Shown here: in pieces, positions 1 to 7,333 of the stretch
How positions within the stretch are numbered: position 1 is the stretch's first letter
Layout: every line of letters starts with the position of its first letter
NCBI GenBank assembly: GCA_031363055.1
Contig: JANLTP010000092.1
Location: 1-10,329, forward strand
DNA from: JANLTP01 sp031363055
GTDB taxonomy: Bacteria > Pseudomonadota > Gammaproteobacteria > Burkholderiales > Burkholderiaceae_E
Length of the DNA: 10,329 nucleotides
Direction of reading: 5' to 3'
Notes under the pieces: model-generated
The model's database searches: none
What the model was told of the DNA's origin: nothing
What the model saw: only the letters and a program-made list of their open reading frames with translations
Program-made: the position numbers and the translations under genes

Positions 1-1817
1 CCGAACTCATCGCCGCCCAGTCGCGCAATGGTATCGGTCGCGCGCACGGATTCGATCAATAACTTGCTGACCTGAACCAGCAATTGATCGCCGACACCAT
101 GGCCACAGGCGTCGTTGACGAGCTTGAACTGATCCAGATCAAGATACAGCACAGTATGGGTGCCGCCCTCGGTTTGCGTCCGCTTCAAGAGACCACTGAG
201 GCGCGACTCGAACTCGGTACGATTGACGAGGCCGGTCAGCATGTCGTGTGAGGCGCGGTGAACCATTTCGCCACTGAGGCGGCGCTGCTCGGTGACATCG
301 CGAAACACCAGCACCATACCGAGCAGCTCGCCGTTGCCACTTCGAATCGGCGCCGCGCAATGTTCGATGCCGTAGCGCCGGCCGCTTTGAGACAGCAGCA
401 GTGTCGGCTTGTCGGTATCCACCAGCGTACCGCTAACCAGGCAGGCGGACACCGGCTTGAGTGACATGGCCGAGAAATCCTCTTCGAACAGCCGGAACAC
501 GGTTGCGAACGGCAAGCTACGCGCTTGCGAAACGCTCCACCCGGTCAGTTGTTCGGCGGTTGGATTAAGCCAGGTCACAAAGCCGCGCGCGTCGGTGGTC
601 AGCACCGCATCACCGATCGAATGCAAGGTCACCCGCATCAGTTCATGCTGGCGCTCGATTTGGAGCGCCATTTCGCGCAGCTCGGTGACATCCCAATTGA
701 CACCAACCACTCGTGACGGTTGGCCGTCGACACCCAACGCACATTGGGCAGCGCTGCGCACGTGGCGCTGGGTCCCGTCGCCGCGAACGATGCGGAACTC
801 CAGATCAAACGATTTGCGCGCCTTCATCGCCGCCAATATGACCTCCCTGGCACGTTCGCGATCATCGGGATGCAGCAGCTCCATCCATTCGGCGCTGCTC
901 GAAGGCTGCTGATCGTCTGCCAGACCATACACGCGCAGCATGGTCTGGTCCCAGACAAAGCGATCGGTCACCAGGTTGTATTCCCAGGTGCCGACGCCAC
1001 CCGCCTGAGTCGCGAGACTCAGCCGTTGATGCAAAGCCTCCAGCACCTGGCGCTGCTGCACCTGAGCGCTGACATCCTGGAAGGCGCCGGACAGGCGTAC
1101 CGGGTGCCCGTCCTCAAACTCGGCTTTGCCGACCGCACGAACCCAGATTCGGGTGCCGTCGGCGCGGATGAACGGTAGCTCCAGATCCCAGAGTGAGCCG
1201 TCAATCATCGAACCGTCGACGGCGGCTTTGATAATGGCGCGCGCCTCGGGCGCATAAAAGTTGATCGCCTCGGCGACGGTCGGCTTGTAGTCGTTCGGGA
1301 CGCCGTGAATCAGGTAGGTTTGTTCGGACCAGTGCAGCTCACCAGTGGCGATCTCGATTTGCCAGCCGCCGACCCCGGCCGCTTCACCGGTGCGGGTCAG
1401 TAATTCCTGGCTCTGGCGCAGCACCAGGTCCTGTTTTTTTTGGTCAGTCACATCCTGAATGACGGTCAGTCCACGCACGGGTTTACCGCTGCAATCACGC
1501 TCCAGAACCGACGACATCAAAACATCGATAACCGCGCCTGAGCGGGTCAGCATTTGTGCGGGCACGTCGTCCTGGAAGCCGCGCTCAAAGAAAGCAGGTA
1601 CTTCGGCGCACAAAATGCGGCTGCGGGTTTCCGGAGTGAAAAATTCGATGGACCGTTTGCCAATCACCTCGTCGCGACAATAGCCCAGTTTCGACAACCA
1701 GCGATTGGTCACTGTGAGTAAGCGGCCTTGGGCGTCGATAGTGTGCGAGATCGCTGGCAGTAATTCCTTATCGGACGGGCAGTCGGCGGACATTGCAATG
1801 AGTTCCTTCCCGATCAT
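1..1817 (-). CDS. Multi-PAS diguanylate cyclase (PAS x4 - GGDEF), 3' end cut by window
   Basis: Reading from the ATG at 1817, an open frame runs 605 codons to the window edge. Four PAS/PAC units can be read at about residues 20-125, 136-253, 264-380 and 386-512, with PAC-like ends such as VIQDVTDQKK, FQDVSAQ, NWDVTELRE and VFRDVTEQRR. The GGDEF domain begins at DMLTGLVNR (525-533), contains LDLDQFKLVND (559-569), and reaches GGDEF at 601-605. An intact RxxD (R592, D595) sits five residues before GGDEF, the usual c-di-GMP product-inhibition site. GGDEF enzymes condense two GTP into c-di-GMP; the intact motif predicts activity. No transmembrane segment or signal peptide is visible, so it is probably a cytosolic sensor whose PAS domains sense an unknown cue. 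An EAL domain could follow outside the window. The start at 1817 is preferred because AGGGGAAG lies five bases upstream; a second in-frame ATG is at 1793. Confidence 0.95.
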   Translation of the reverse strand, partial: MIGKELIAMSADCPSDKELLPAISHTIDAQGRLLTVTNRWLSKLGYCRDEVIGKRSIEFFTPETRSRILCAEVPAFFERGFQDDVPAQMLTRSGAVIDVLMSSVLERDCSGKPVRGLTVIQDVTDQKKQDLVLRQSQELLTRTGEAAGVGGWQIEIATGELHWSEQTYLIHGVPNDYKPTVAEAINFYAPEARAIIKAAVDGSMIDGSLWDLELPFIRADGTRIWVRAVGKAEFEDGHPVRLSGAFQDVSAQVQQRQVLEALHQRLSLATQAGGVGTWEYNLVTDRFVWDQTMLRVYGLADDQQPSSSAEWMELLHPDDRERAREVILAAMKARKSFDLEFRIVRGDGTQRHVRSAAQCALGVDGQPSRVVGVNWDVTELREMALQIERQHELMRVTLHSIGDAVLTTDARGFVTWLNPTAEQLTGWSVSQARSLPFATVFRLFEEDFSAMSLKPVSACLVSGTLVDTDKPTLLLSQSGRRYGIEHCAAPIRSGNGELLGMVLVFRDVTEQRRLSGEMVHRASHDMLTGLVNRTEFESRLSGLLKRTQTEGGTHTVLYLDLDQFKLVNDACGHGVGDQLLVQVSKLLIESVRATDTIARLGGDEF

Positions 1818-1822
1818 ATCGG

Positions 1823-1830
1823 CTTCCCCT
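1823..1830 (-). promoter_or_regulatory. Ribosome binding site of the PAS-GGDEF gene
   Basis: On the minus strand AGGGGAAG is followed by five bases and the ATG at 1817. It decides the start over the downstream in-frame ATG at 1793, whose nearest purine tract (AAGGAA) is about ten or more bases away. Confidence 0.6.
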
Positions 1831-1954
1831 GTTCTCGACCGTTCGCATCAAAACTTTAGACGAGTACCGACCAATTGCAGCCAATGTCGGTGGAAAATAA
1901 GCGCCAGCCCAAGCCAAAGCGCCGTCGGAGTTATCATCAGATTTACCGATCAGC

Positions 1955-1958
1955 AGGA
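1955..1958 (+). promoter_or_regulatory. Ribosome binding site of the M20 peptidase gene
   Basis: AGGA lies seven bases before the ATG at 1966. It supports that start over the longer open frame that extends back to 1705 inside the divergent PAS gene. Confidence 0.5.
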
Positions 1959-1965
1959 TATCCCG

Positions 1966-3360
1966 ATGAACCGCCAACAGGTCCTGGAAAACGCCGCCGA
2001 ACACTTTGACAGCGGGGCCTTTCGCGCCGTACTGGCTCGACGGGTGGCCGTGCCAACCGAGAGCCAGAATCCGCAGCGCGCTGACGCGCTGGCGCAGTAT
2101 CTGGACACCGAAATGCGTCCGGCGCTTGAAGCCATGGGTTTTGTTTGCATGACTTTGCAGCATCCGAATGCCAAAGCACCGTTCCTGTTCGCCGAACGAA
2201 TTGAAGACCCTGCCCGCCCGACGGTGTTCAGTTATGGTCATGGCGACGTCATTCGCGGACTCGAGTCGGAATGGCAAGCGGGTCTTTCGCCATGGGCACT
2301 GACGGATTCAGCCGACCGATGGTATGGCCGCGGTATCGCCGACAACAAGGGCCAGCACACCACCAATCTGGAAGCGCTGAAACTGGTGCTCAACGCACGC
2401 GGCTATCTAGGCTTTAACGTGCGCTTGCTGATTGAGATGGGCGAGGAGACCGGCTCGCCCGGACTGCGCGAACTCTGCGCCGATCACGCCGCCCGTTTCA
2501 AGGCCGACGTCATGATCGCCTCCGATGGGCCAAGGCTGCGCATCGACCGACCGACTATCTTCCTTGGCTCACGTGGCGCACTGAGCTTCGATCTCAGCAT
2601 CGAAGCGCGCAAGGGCGCTCACCATTCCGGCAATTGGGGTGGGCTTATTTCAAATCCGGCGATTCAGCTCAGCCACGCCATCGCCAGTATCGTTTCGGCC
2701 ACCGGCCAGATACGCATTCATGAGTGGTTACCCAAGGAATTGCCTCTGGCGGTCCGCCAGGCGCTCGCTGACTGTGAAGTCGACGGTGGCGAAGACGGTC
2801 CTCAGATCGAACCTTGGTGGGGCGAGCCGGGCCTCTCGCCAGCCGAGCGAGTGTTTGGCTGGTCGTCCTTTGAAGTGCTGGCCTCCAAAACCGGCAATCC
2901 GGAGACGCCCGTCAACGCGATTCCAGCGCGCGCCTGGGCACGTTGTCAATTGCGTTTTGTGGTTGGCCCGGAGCCGGCTGATTTTCTACCCGCGTTGCGC
3001 CGTCACCTGGATCGACAGGGGTTTCCAATGGTGCGCATCAGCGCCGCACGCGATGAACTGTTCCGGGCGACGCGCATCAATCCAGACGATCCGTGGGTGC
3101 GCTGGGCGGCAGAATCCTTGCAGCGAACGACCGGCAAGAAAACGGCGATCCTGCCCAACCTGGGTGGCTCACTGCCGAACGATATTTTCACCGATATCCT
3201 GGGACTGCGAACCATCTGGGTGCCGCACTCCTATCCCGGATGCTGCCAGCACGCACCCAACGAGCATCTGCCGACCGGGCTGATGCGCGAAGCCCTGCAG
3301 GTCATGACAGGACTCTGGTGGGATCTGGGTGATCCGCTCAGCGCGCTGCCACCACGGTAA
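1966..3360 (+). CDS. M20-family zinc metallopeptidase / amidohydrolase
   Basis: A 464-residue cytosolic protein with the full M20 (ArgE/DapE/CPG2) metal-site pattern. HGD at residues 92-94 gives the first His and an Asp, D126 in GRGIADNKGQ is the bridging Asp, E160-E161 in MGEETGS are the general base and a ligand, D187 in ASDGP is the next ligand, and H434 in PNEHL is the last. A dimerisation lid-like segment with GAHHSGNWGG (217-226) interrupts the catalytic halves. The family hydrolyses peptide or amide bonds in dipeptides, N-acyl amino acids or N-carbamoyl compounds using two zinc ions; the substrate cannot be told here. The frame is open back to 1705, but the first 87 codons overlap the divergent PAS gene and look unlike a domain, so the ATG at 1966 with AGGA upstream is chosen. 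Its 3' end overlaps the convergent RidA gene. It stands alone and is not part of the minus-strand operon. Confidence 0.93.
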   Translation: MNRQQVLENAAEHFDSGAFRAVLARRVAVPTESQNPQRADALAQYLDTEMRPALEAMGFVCMTLQHPNAKAPFLFAERIEDPARPTVFSYGHGDVIRGLESEWQAGLSPWALTDSADRWYGRGIADNKGQHTTNLEALKLVLNARGYLGFNVRLLIEMGEETGSPGLRELCADHAARFKADVMIASDGPRLRIDRPTIFLGSRGALSFDLSIEARKGAHHSGNWGGLISNPAIQLSHAIASIVSATGQIRIHEWLPKELPLAVRQALADCEVDGGEDGPQIEPWWGEPGLSPAERVFGWSSFEVLASKTGNPETPVNAIPARAWARCQLRFVVGPEPADFLPALRRHLDRQGFPMVRISAARDELFRATRINPDDPWVRWAAESLQRTTGKKTAILPNLGGSLPNDIFTDILGLRTIWVPHSYPGCCQHAPNEHLPTGLMREALQVMTGLWWDLGDPLSALPPR

Positions 3361-3688
3361 TTTCGACGACCAGATCGGGGTGTGCCAGCAGCGCCTGGAC
3401 GGTCGTGCGGGCGGGCGGATTGCCCGGTGACACCCAGGCCTCCCAGACACCGTTCATGGCGCCGAAGTCGGACATGTTTTTCAAATGAATGAGCGCCGAC
3501 AACAGCTTTGATTTGTCGCTACCTGCCTCGGCGAGCGCGGCATCGATTTTCGCAAGTACCTCCAGGGTCTGAGCCTGCACGCCGGCCGATTTGGCGTCGC
3601 CAACCTGTCCGGCCAAAAACACCAGACTCTCGAAGCTCACGCTTTTACTCATACGGGTGTTAGGTTCGCGTCGTTCAATTTTGCTCAT
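3338..3688 (-). CDS. RidA (YjgF/YER057c/UK114) family protein
   Basis: A 116-residue protein of normal RidA length. The C-terminal family signature is clear: PPARTTVQALLAH with R94 matching the Arg that binds the substrate carboxylate in RidA, and VVEIT with E109 matching the Glu that positions water. The front part reads FLAGQVG (24-30). RidA proteins are cytosolic trimers that deaminate reactive enamine/imine intermediates; several subfamilies exist with other or unknown roles, so deaminase activity is inferred. It is the last gene of the minus-strand run, 45 bases after the MFS stop. Start: the ATG at 3688 has GGAG six bases upstream; an in-frame ATG at 3700 (120 residues) has no ribosome site, and its own codon overlaps that GGAG region. 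The stop overlaps the M20 gene end by 23 bases. Confidence 0.92.
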   Translation of the reverse strand: MSKIERREPNTRMSKSVSFESLVFLAGQVGDAKSAGVQAQTLEVLAKIDAALAEAGSDKSKLLSALIHLKNMSDFGAMNGVWEAWVSPGNPPARTTVQALLAHPDLVVEITVVAAR

Positions 3689-3694
3689 ATCGTG

Positions 3695-3698
3695 CTCC
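3695..3698 (-). promoter_or_regulatory. Ribosome binding site deciding the RidA start
   Basis: GGAG on the minus strand is six bases before the ATG at 3688. Because it begins just inside the codons after the alternative ATG at 3700, it favours the shorter 116-residue product. Confidence 0.6.
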
Positions 3699-3716
3699 AT
3701 TTGAAAATATTTGATC

Positions 3717-3751
3717 TGCTCAGTTCGGTTTGCTCAGTTCGGTTTGCTCAG
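3717..3751. repeat. 14-base tandem repeat (2.5 copies) across the MFS stop codon
   Basis: The unit TGCTCAGTTCGGTT (plus strand) occurs perfectly at 3717-3730 and 3731-3744, followed by the first seven bases at 3745-3751. On the gene strand it contains the last MFS codons (LSKPN) and the TGA stop, so the end of the gene is copied once more, out of frame, between MFS and RidA. Confidence 0.97.
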
Positions 3752-4990
3752 GCGGCCCATTCGCCAAGCCACCGCCACCAGCAGCAGTTGCATGACAGCG
3801 ATGCCGATCCAGATGCCAACCGGTGCATTCGCGTCCAGCATACCGCCAAACACGAGCGGCGCAAACGCGGTTCCCGCGTCCAGACCCGAGTAGACAAATC
3901 CGAATACCCGACCGGTTGCATGCGGCGGCGCGACCCGACGAATCAACAGATCGCGCGAGGTCTGTGCCAGACCGGTAATGAAGCCGATGCCACCCAGCAG
4001 AATCATGAACAACAGGGGATCCAGTTTGACGACGGCCATCAGCACGGCCATTGCGGCCGCAACGGCAAATGCGGCGATGATGATCTTATCGAGTGCGCTA
4101 TCGACCTTGGTGACAGCGCCGCCGATCAACATACCGATCGCGCCACTAATTGAAAACACGGTCAGAAACGCGGTCGCGAAGGCAAGCGGCAACTCGTGCA
4201 GTTTACGGCTCGCCTCGACCCCGAAGCTCTGGAAGCCGGACAGGGCAGCGGCGAATACGGCGAAATAAACAAACGACCACCAGACCGCCGGAAGTCTGAG
4301 AAATCCGAGCATACTGGCGTCCAAACCTGGATCGGCGACTTGCTGGGCATTGGCGCGTTGTTTTAGGGCTGAGTCGTCGAGTTGCCGCCAGAACGCGAAC
4401 ACCAAGGCAACCACCAGGACGGCCACCAAGCCAGCCGCCATCAACGCCTGGCGCCAGCCCAACAGTTGCGTGAATCCGACCATGTACAGCGGCGCCACCG
4501 CCCAGCCCAGATTACCGCACACTGAATGGATCGAGTACGCCATCGGCAAACGCCGCTTGCTGACGCGCGCGTTCAGAATCGAGAAATCGACCGGATGAAA
4601 CGGGCAATTGGCCAGGCCGCCGACTCCGGCGAACAAGCAGATCATGGTAAAACTGCCTGCATTGGCCATGCCGAAGGCGGCAACGCCGGCCAGCAACAGC
4701 GAAAGCACGAGCATCAAACGTGCGCCGAAGCGATCAACCAGAAAACCAGCGATTGACTGCCCGAAGCCTGAGACCAGATAGAAAATGGTCAACGCCAAGC
4801 CGAGTTGGGTATAACTCAGCGAGAAATGCGCCTGGATCCACGGAAACAGCGGCACCAGCGTCAGTTGAAAAAAGTGTGAGGTGCCATGCGCAATCGACAC
4901 CACTGAAATGGTTGTCCAATCGGCGGCGCCTGAACCTGGATTGTCGGTCGCCGAAACAGCTCCAGTATGGGTGCTGGCACTGGTACTCAT
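3734..4990 (-). CDS. Major facilitator superfamily transporter
   Basis: A 418-residue inner-membrane protein with about twelve hydrophobic segments in two halves split by a hydrophilic loop near residues 202-225. The loop 2-3 signature GFLVDRFGAR (82-91) is the MFS motif A. Segments such as IAHGTSHFFQLTLVPLFPW (33-51) and CPFHPVDFSILN (129-140) resemble the fosmidomycin-resistance-like branch, so it could be an importer or an exporter. The first 24 residues are a polar cytosolic tail. Its place between a CoA-transferase (24-base gap) and RidA suggests it moves the substrate or a product of the local pathway, probably a carboxylate; this is inference. The start at 4990 has only a weak GAAGAG site six bases upstream, so translation may depend on coupling to the preceding gene. 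Its 3' end is tandemly duplicated. Confidence 0.9.
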   Translation of the reverse strand: MSTSASTHTGAVSATDNPGSGAADWTTISVVSIAHGTSHFFQLTLVPLFPWIQAHFSLSYTQLGLALTIFYLVSGFGQSIAGFLVDRFGARLMLVLSLLLAGVAAFGMANAGSFTMICLFAGVGGLANCPFHPVDFSILNARVSKRRLPMAYSIHSVCGNLGWAVAPLYMVGFTQLLGWRQALMAAGLVAVLVVALVFAFWRQLDDSALKQRANAQQVADPGLDASMLGFLRLPAVWWSFVYFAVFAAALSGFQSFGVEASRKLHELPLAFATAFLTVFSISGAIGMLIGGAVTKVDSALDKIIIAAFAVAAAMAVLMAVVKLDPLLFMILLGGIGFITGLAQTSRDLLIRRVAPPHATGRVFGFVYSGLDAGTAFAPLVFGGMLDANAPVGIWIGIAVMQLLLVAVAWRMGRLSKPN

Positions 4991-5014
4991 GTGAGACTCT
5001 TCACGGTGGGCTCG

Positions 5015-6250
5015 TCATGGCAGCTTGTGTTTCGCTGCCTGCGATTTTAATTCGCTCGCCGCCTTTAATTCGCTCGCCGCCTTTAATTCGTTTGCCGCCT
5101 TTAACTCGTTTGCCACTTCCTCGGAATGTTGTCCCTTGCTGGCCGGATGCAACATTTCAGGCTGCTCGCGCGCCGAAAAGCGGACCGGCATGGCGACTTC
5201 GATGTACTTGCCTTCGGTCGGATGTTCGCGCTCGCGCAGCAACTTGCTGGCCTTCAGTTGCGGATTATCCAGTAGCTCGTCGATCCGATTCACCCGCATG
5301 GCCGGTACATTGGCGGTCTTCATGAGCGCCAGCCATTCGTCGGTGGTCCGTTCAACCGAAATTTTTGCCATGACCTCAAACATCTGCGACATATTCTGGC
5401 GACGCGTCGGCTTGTCAATGAATCGTGCCTCGTGAAGCACCTGGCCGTGACCAGCCGCTTCGAAAAAGCGCACCCAACGGTCGTCCAGATAGGGCGCGAA
5501 GGCAATGTAGCCGTCTTTGGTGCGCATCGGCTGGCGCGTCGGGTCCAGTTGGCGTTGATAGTAACCGGCGCTGGTCGGTGGCACGAAGGTGTTGTCACAC
5601 AGGTGTTCGAGCATGTTAAAGCTGACCATCGATTCAAACATCGGCACTTCGACGAACTGGCCTTCGCCGGTACGCAGTTTGTGGATGATGGCAGCCAATA
5701 CACCGTAGACGGCATGCAGCCCCGACACCTTGTCGGCAATTGCGGCCGGCATGAAGCGCGGTTGCGGGTTACCATCGGCCATCGGCAGCAGTTGCGCCAG
5801 CCCGGACGCCGCCTGGATGATGTCATCGTAGGCCTGCAAGCCGGCATAGGGGCCGCGCTCATCGAAGCCTGTGCAGTGAACGTAGACGATATCGGGCCGC
5901 AGGCTGCGAACCTCGTCGTAGCCGAGACCGGCCCGCTCGATGGCATCGCGACGAATGTTGTGAATAAAGACATCGCTGCTGGCCAGCAAGGCGCGCATCG
6001 ACTCACGCCCTTCTGCGCTCTTCAGATTCCAGTCAATATTGCGCTTGCCGCGATTCAGGCGCAGGTATACCGGACCCATGCCGGCCTGGCCGGGCGGGTT
6101 ACCGATCAGACGTGAAGTATCGCCGTCGGCTGGCTCGAGTTTGATGACTTCGGCGCCAAGATCGGCGAGCGTCTGGGTGCAATACGGGCCGAAAAAAACC
6201 GTCGTCAAATCGGTGACCCGAATGCCTTCCAGCAGGGCTTTTTTGGTCAT
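5015..6250 (-). CDS. CaiB/BaiF family (family III) CoA-transferase
   Basis: A 411-residue protein whose N-terminus GIRVTDLTTVFFGPYCTQTL with ADLGAEVIKLE (29-39) is typical of family III CoA-transferases (Frc, CaiB, BaiF). Other family blocks are LNRGKRNIDWNLK (65-77), YDDIIQAASG (141-150) and AAIADKVSGLHAVYG (169-183). D173 in the last block aligns with the catalytic Asp that forms the acyl anhydride in Frc and CaiB. These enzymes move CoA from an acyl-CoA to a free carboxylic acid in the cytosol; the acid here is unknown. Homologues end near residue 375-385; this one adds a tail of four (N/S)ELKAA units. The gene starts 14 bases after the TctC stop, in a duplicated stretch with no good ribosome site, suggesting coupled translation. 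It is the likely activation step of the operon. Confidence 0.94.
   Translation of the reverse strand: MTKKALLEGIRVTDLTTVFFGPYCTQTLADLGAEVIKLEPADGDTSRLIGNPPGQAGMGPVYLRLNRGKRNIDWNLKSAEGRESMRALLASSDVFIHNIRRDAIERAGLGYDEVRSLRPDIVYVHCTGFDERGPYAGLQAYDDIIQAASGLAQLLPMADGNPQPRFMPAAIADKVSGLHAVYGVLAAIIHKLRTGEGQFVEVPMFESMVSFNMLEHLCDNTFVPPTSAGYYQRQLDPTRQPMRTKDGYIAFAPYLDDRWVRFFEAAGHGQVLHEARFIDKPTRRQNMSQMFEVMAKISVERTTDEWLALMKTANVPAMRVNRIDELLDNPQLKASKLLREREHPTEGKYIEVAMPVRFSAREQPEMLHPASKGQHSEEVANELKAANELKAASELKAASELKSQAAKHKLP
5046..5117. repeat. Four 18-base tandem repeats encoding the CoA-transferase C-terminal tail
   Basis: Units at 5046-5063, 5064-5081, 5082-5099 and 5100-5117 share TTTAA(T/C)TCG(C/T)(T)(C/T)GCC. 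The first two are identical; the third differs at two positions and the last by several. Being a multiple of three, they stay in frame and encode NELKAA, NELKAA, SELKAA-type hexapeptides at residues 381-402. This is beyond the conserved enzyme domain. Confidence 0.97.
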
Positions 6251-6269
6251 GTTATTTCGTCATGTTATT
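6246..6269. repeat. 13-base tandem duplication over the TctC stop and CoA-transferase start
   Basis: On the plus strand GTCATGTTATT occurs at 6246-6256 and 6259-6269. On the gene strand this gives AATAACATGAC twice, thirteen bases apart. The upstream copy holds the TctC TAA stop and an ATG that opens a three-codon frame (ATG ACG AAA TAA). The downstream copy holds the real CoA-transferase ATG at 6250. Confidence 0.92.
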
Positions 6270-7320
6270 CAGATACCGCCCCTGACTGCTTGAAGGCCTC
6301 GCCCCAGGGTCCGTAGGCTGCGTTGATGATCGCCGCGAATTCAGCCGGGGTCGAACCGGTAGCGATCATGCCGTTCAGCAGGGCTTTCTCGCGCCCTTCC
6401 GGTGATCTGAGGAGTTTGTTGATTTCACGACTCATCCGATCGACGATCGGTGCGGGGGTGCCCTTCGGCGCCATCAACCCGAGCCAACCGACCAGATCCA
6501 TCGGATAGCCTTGTTCAGAAAATGTCTTGACGTCCGGGTAGGTCTGCAACCGCGTCGCACCGGTGGTGGCAATCGCCACCAGCTTGCCGGCCTGGATCAA
6601 GCCGGTGGTGGTCGCGTAATCGTGAATGCCCATGGTCGCATTACCGGCCGCAATGTCCTGAACCGCTGGCCCTGCGCCTTTGTAAGGCACATGAACCATA
6701 TCGATCTTGGTCAGTTGCTTGAGCATCTCGCCATACAGGTGTGAACTGCTGCCGGCACCGAACGATGCGTAGGTCACCTTGCCAGGATTACGTCTGGCAT
6801 AGGCGACAAAATCGTCGACGCTTTTCAGGCCCAGCGAGGCCGGCACCACCAGGCCCAACGGCGCGTTGCCCAGTTGTGCGACCGGCTCGAAATCGGTCAG
6901 CGCGTCATAAGCCAGCTTCTTGTACATGAACTTGTTGATGATGATGTTCGAGGAATTCACGAACACGAAGGTGTAGCCATCGGCGCTCGCCTGTTTGGCA
7001 GCGCTGATGCCGATGATCGCTTGCGCACCGGGCTTGTTGTCAATCACCACCGATTGATTCAGCACCTGTGAGAGCTTCTCGCCGAGCCAGCGGGCGACGG
7101 CGTCGGTCTGGCCACCGGGCGGATAAGGCACGATGATCTTGACGGCCTGACGGGCTGGCCATTCCTGGGCGATGGCTACACTCGTAGCGCTTGCAAAAAG
7201 GACACCGGCGAGCATGACCCACTGCAGACAGAATCGGGTGATCGAGTGGCCTCGTGAAGATTTGACTGAGTTCATTTTTGCTACGGCTCCATAACGACTG
7301 TGCGCGGATTCAAAGCTCAT
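6265..7320 (-). CDS. TctC/Bug family periplasmic solute-binding protein
   Basis: A 351-residue tripartite tricarboxylate receptor-like protein. A signal peptide is visible: Arg/Lys-rich start, hydrophobic core WVMLAGVLFASATSVA (34-49) and an AIA|Q cleavage site after residue 51. The mature part opens with the Bug signature VKIIVPYPPGGQTDAVAR (60-77). It continues with VVIDNKPGAQAIIG (91-104), KVTYASFGAGSSSHLYGE (181-198) and MVHVPYKGAGPAVQDI (208-223). These proteins bind carboxylates in the periplasm and feed TctAB or act as sensors. No TctA/TctB is in the window, which is common for orphan Bug genes. The ATG at 7320 has GGAGG five bases upstream, giving a long n-region of about 30 residues; an internal ATG at 7275 (residue 16) would give a more ordinary signal peptide but has GGAG eleven bases away. 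It is 13 bases after the amidohydrolase stop. Confidence 0.95.
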   Translation of the reverse strand: MSFESAHSRYGAVAKMNSVKSSRGHSITRFCLQWVMLAGVLFASATSVAIAQEWPARQAVKIIVPYPPGGQTDAVARWLGEKLSQVLNQSVVIDNKPGAQAIIGISAAKQASADGYTFVFVNSSNIIINKFMYKKLAYDALTDFEPVAQLGNAPLGLVVPASLGLKSVDDFVAYARRNPGKVTYASFGAGSSSHLYGEMLKQLTKIDMVHVPYKGAGPAVQDIAAGNATMGIHDYATTTGLIQAGKLVAIATTGATRLQTYPDVKTFSEQGYPMDLVGWLGLMAPKGTPAPIVDRMSREINKLLRSPEGREKALLNGMIATGSTPAEFAAIINAAYGPWGEAFKQSGAVSE

Positions 7321-7325
7321 CAGCG

Positions 7326-7330
7326 CCTCC
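7326..7330 (-). promoter_or_regulatory. Ribosome binding site of the TctC gene
   Basis: GGAGG on the minus strand, five bases before the ATG at 7320. It fills most of the 13-base gap after the amidohydrolase TGA and is the main reason for choosing the longer signal-peptide start. Confidence 0.7.
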
Positions 7331-7333
7331 GAT

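Larger units (their letters stand above)
1818..1965. promoter_or_regulatory. Divergent intergenic region between PAS-GGDEF and M20 genes
   Basis: These 148 bases separate the two divergently transcribed genes and must hold whatever promoters drive each, so promoter function is inferred from arrangement. I see no convincing -35/-10 pair on either strand: TTGCAG at 1875-1880 lacks a well-spaced -10. No inverted repeat that would suggest an operator was recognised. Confidence 0.4.

Noticed and set aside
409..1178. Open frames of 152-167 codons on the plus strand (409-912 and 720-1178)
   Set aside because: They lie opposite the PAS-GGDEF gene, whose translation shows clear domain motifs throughout. 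The plus-strand products have no recognisable motif and no good ribosome site.
1434..1441. Run of eight T (A8 on the coding strand) in the PAS gene, a possible frameshift or slippage site
   Set aside because: The reading frame has clear PAS sequence on both sides with no shift, and the run falls in the linker between PAS1 and PAS2 coding for lysines.
1705..1965. N-terminal extension of the M20 gene by 87 codons
   Set aside because: It overlaps the divergent PAS gene start, resembles no domain, and a ribosome site supports the ATG at 1966, which matches the normal M20 N-terminus.
2639..3283. 214-codon plus-strand open frame inside the M20 gene
   Set aside because: It is a shifted-frame shadow of the M20 gene, whose catalytic residues are read in the other frame.
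3361..3420. Rho-independent terminator after the M20 gene
   Set aside because: I found no stable stem followed by a T run; this region is RidA coding sequence.
5320..6006. 228-codon minus-strand open frame inside the CoA-transferase gene
   Set aside because: It is an alternative frame of the CoA-transferase with biased Cys/Arg/Ser composition and no family motif.
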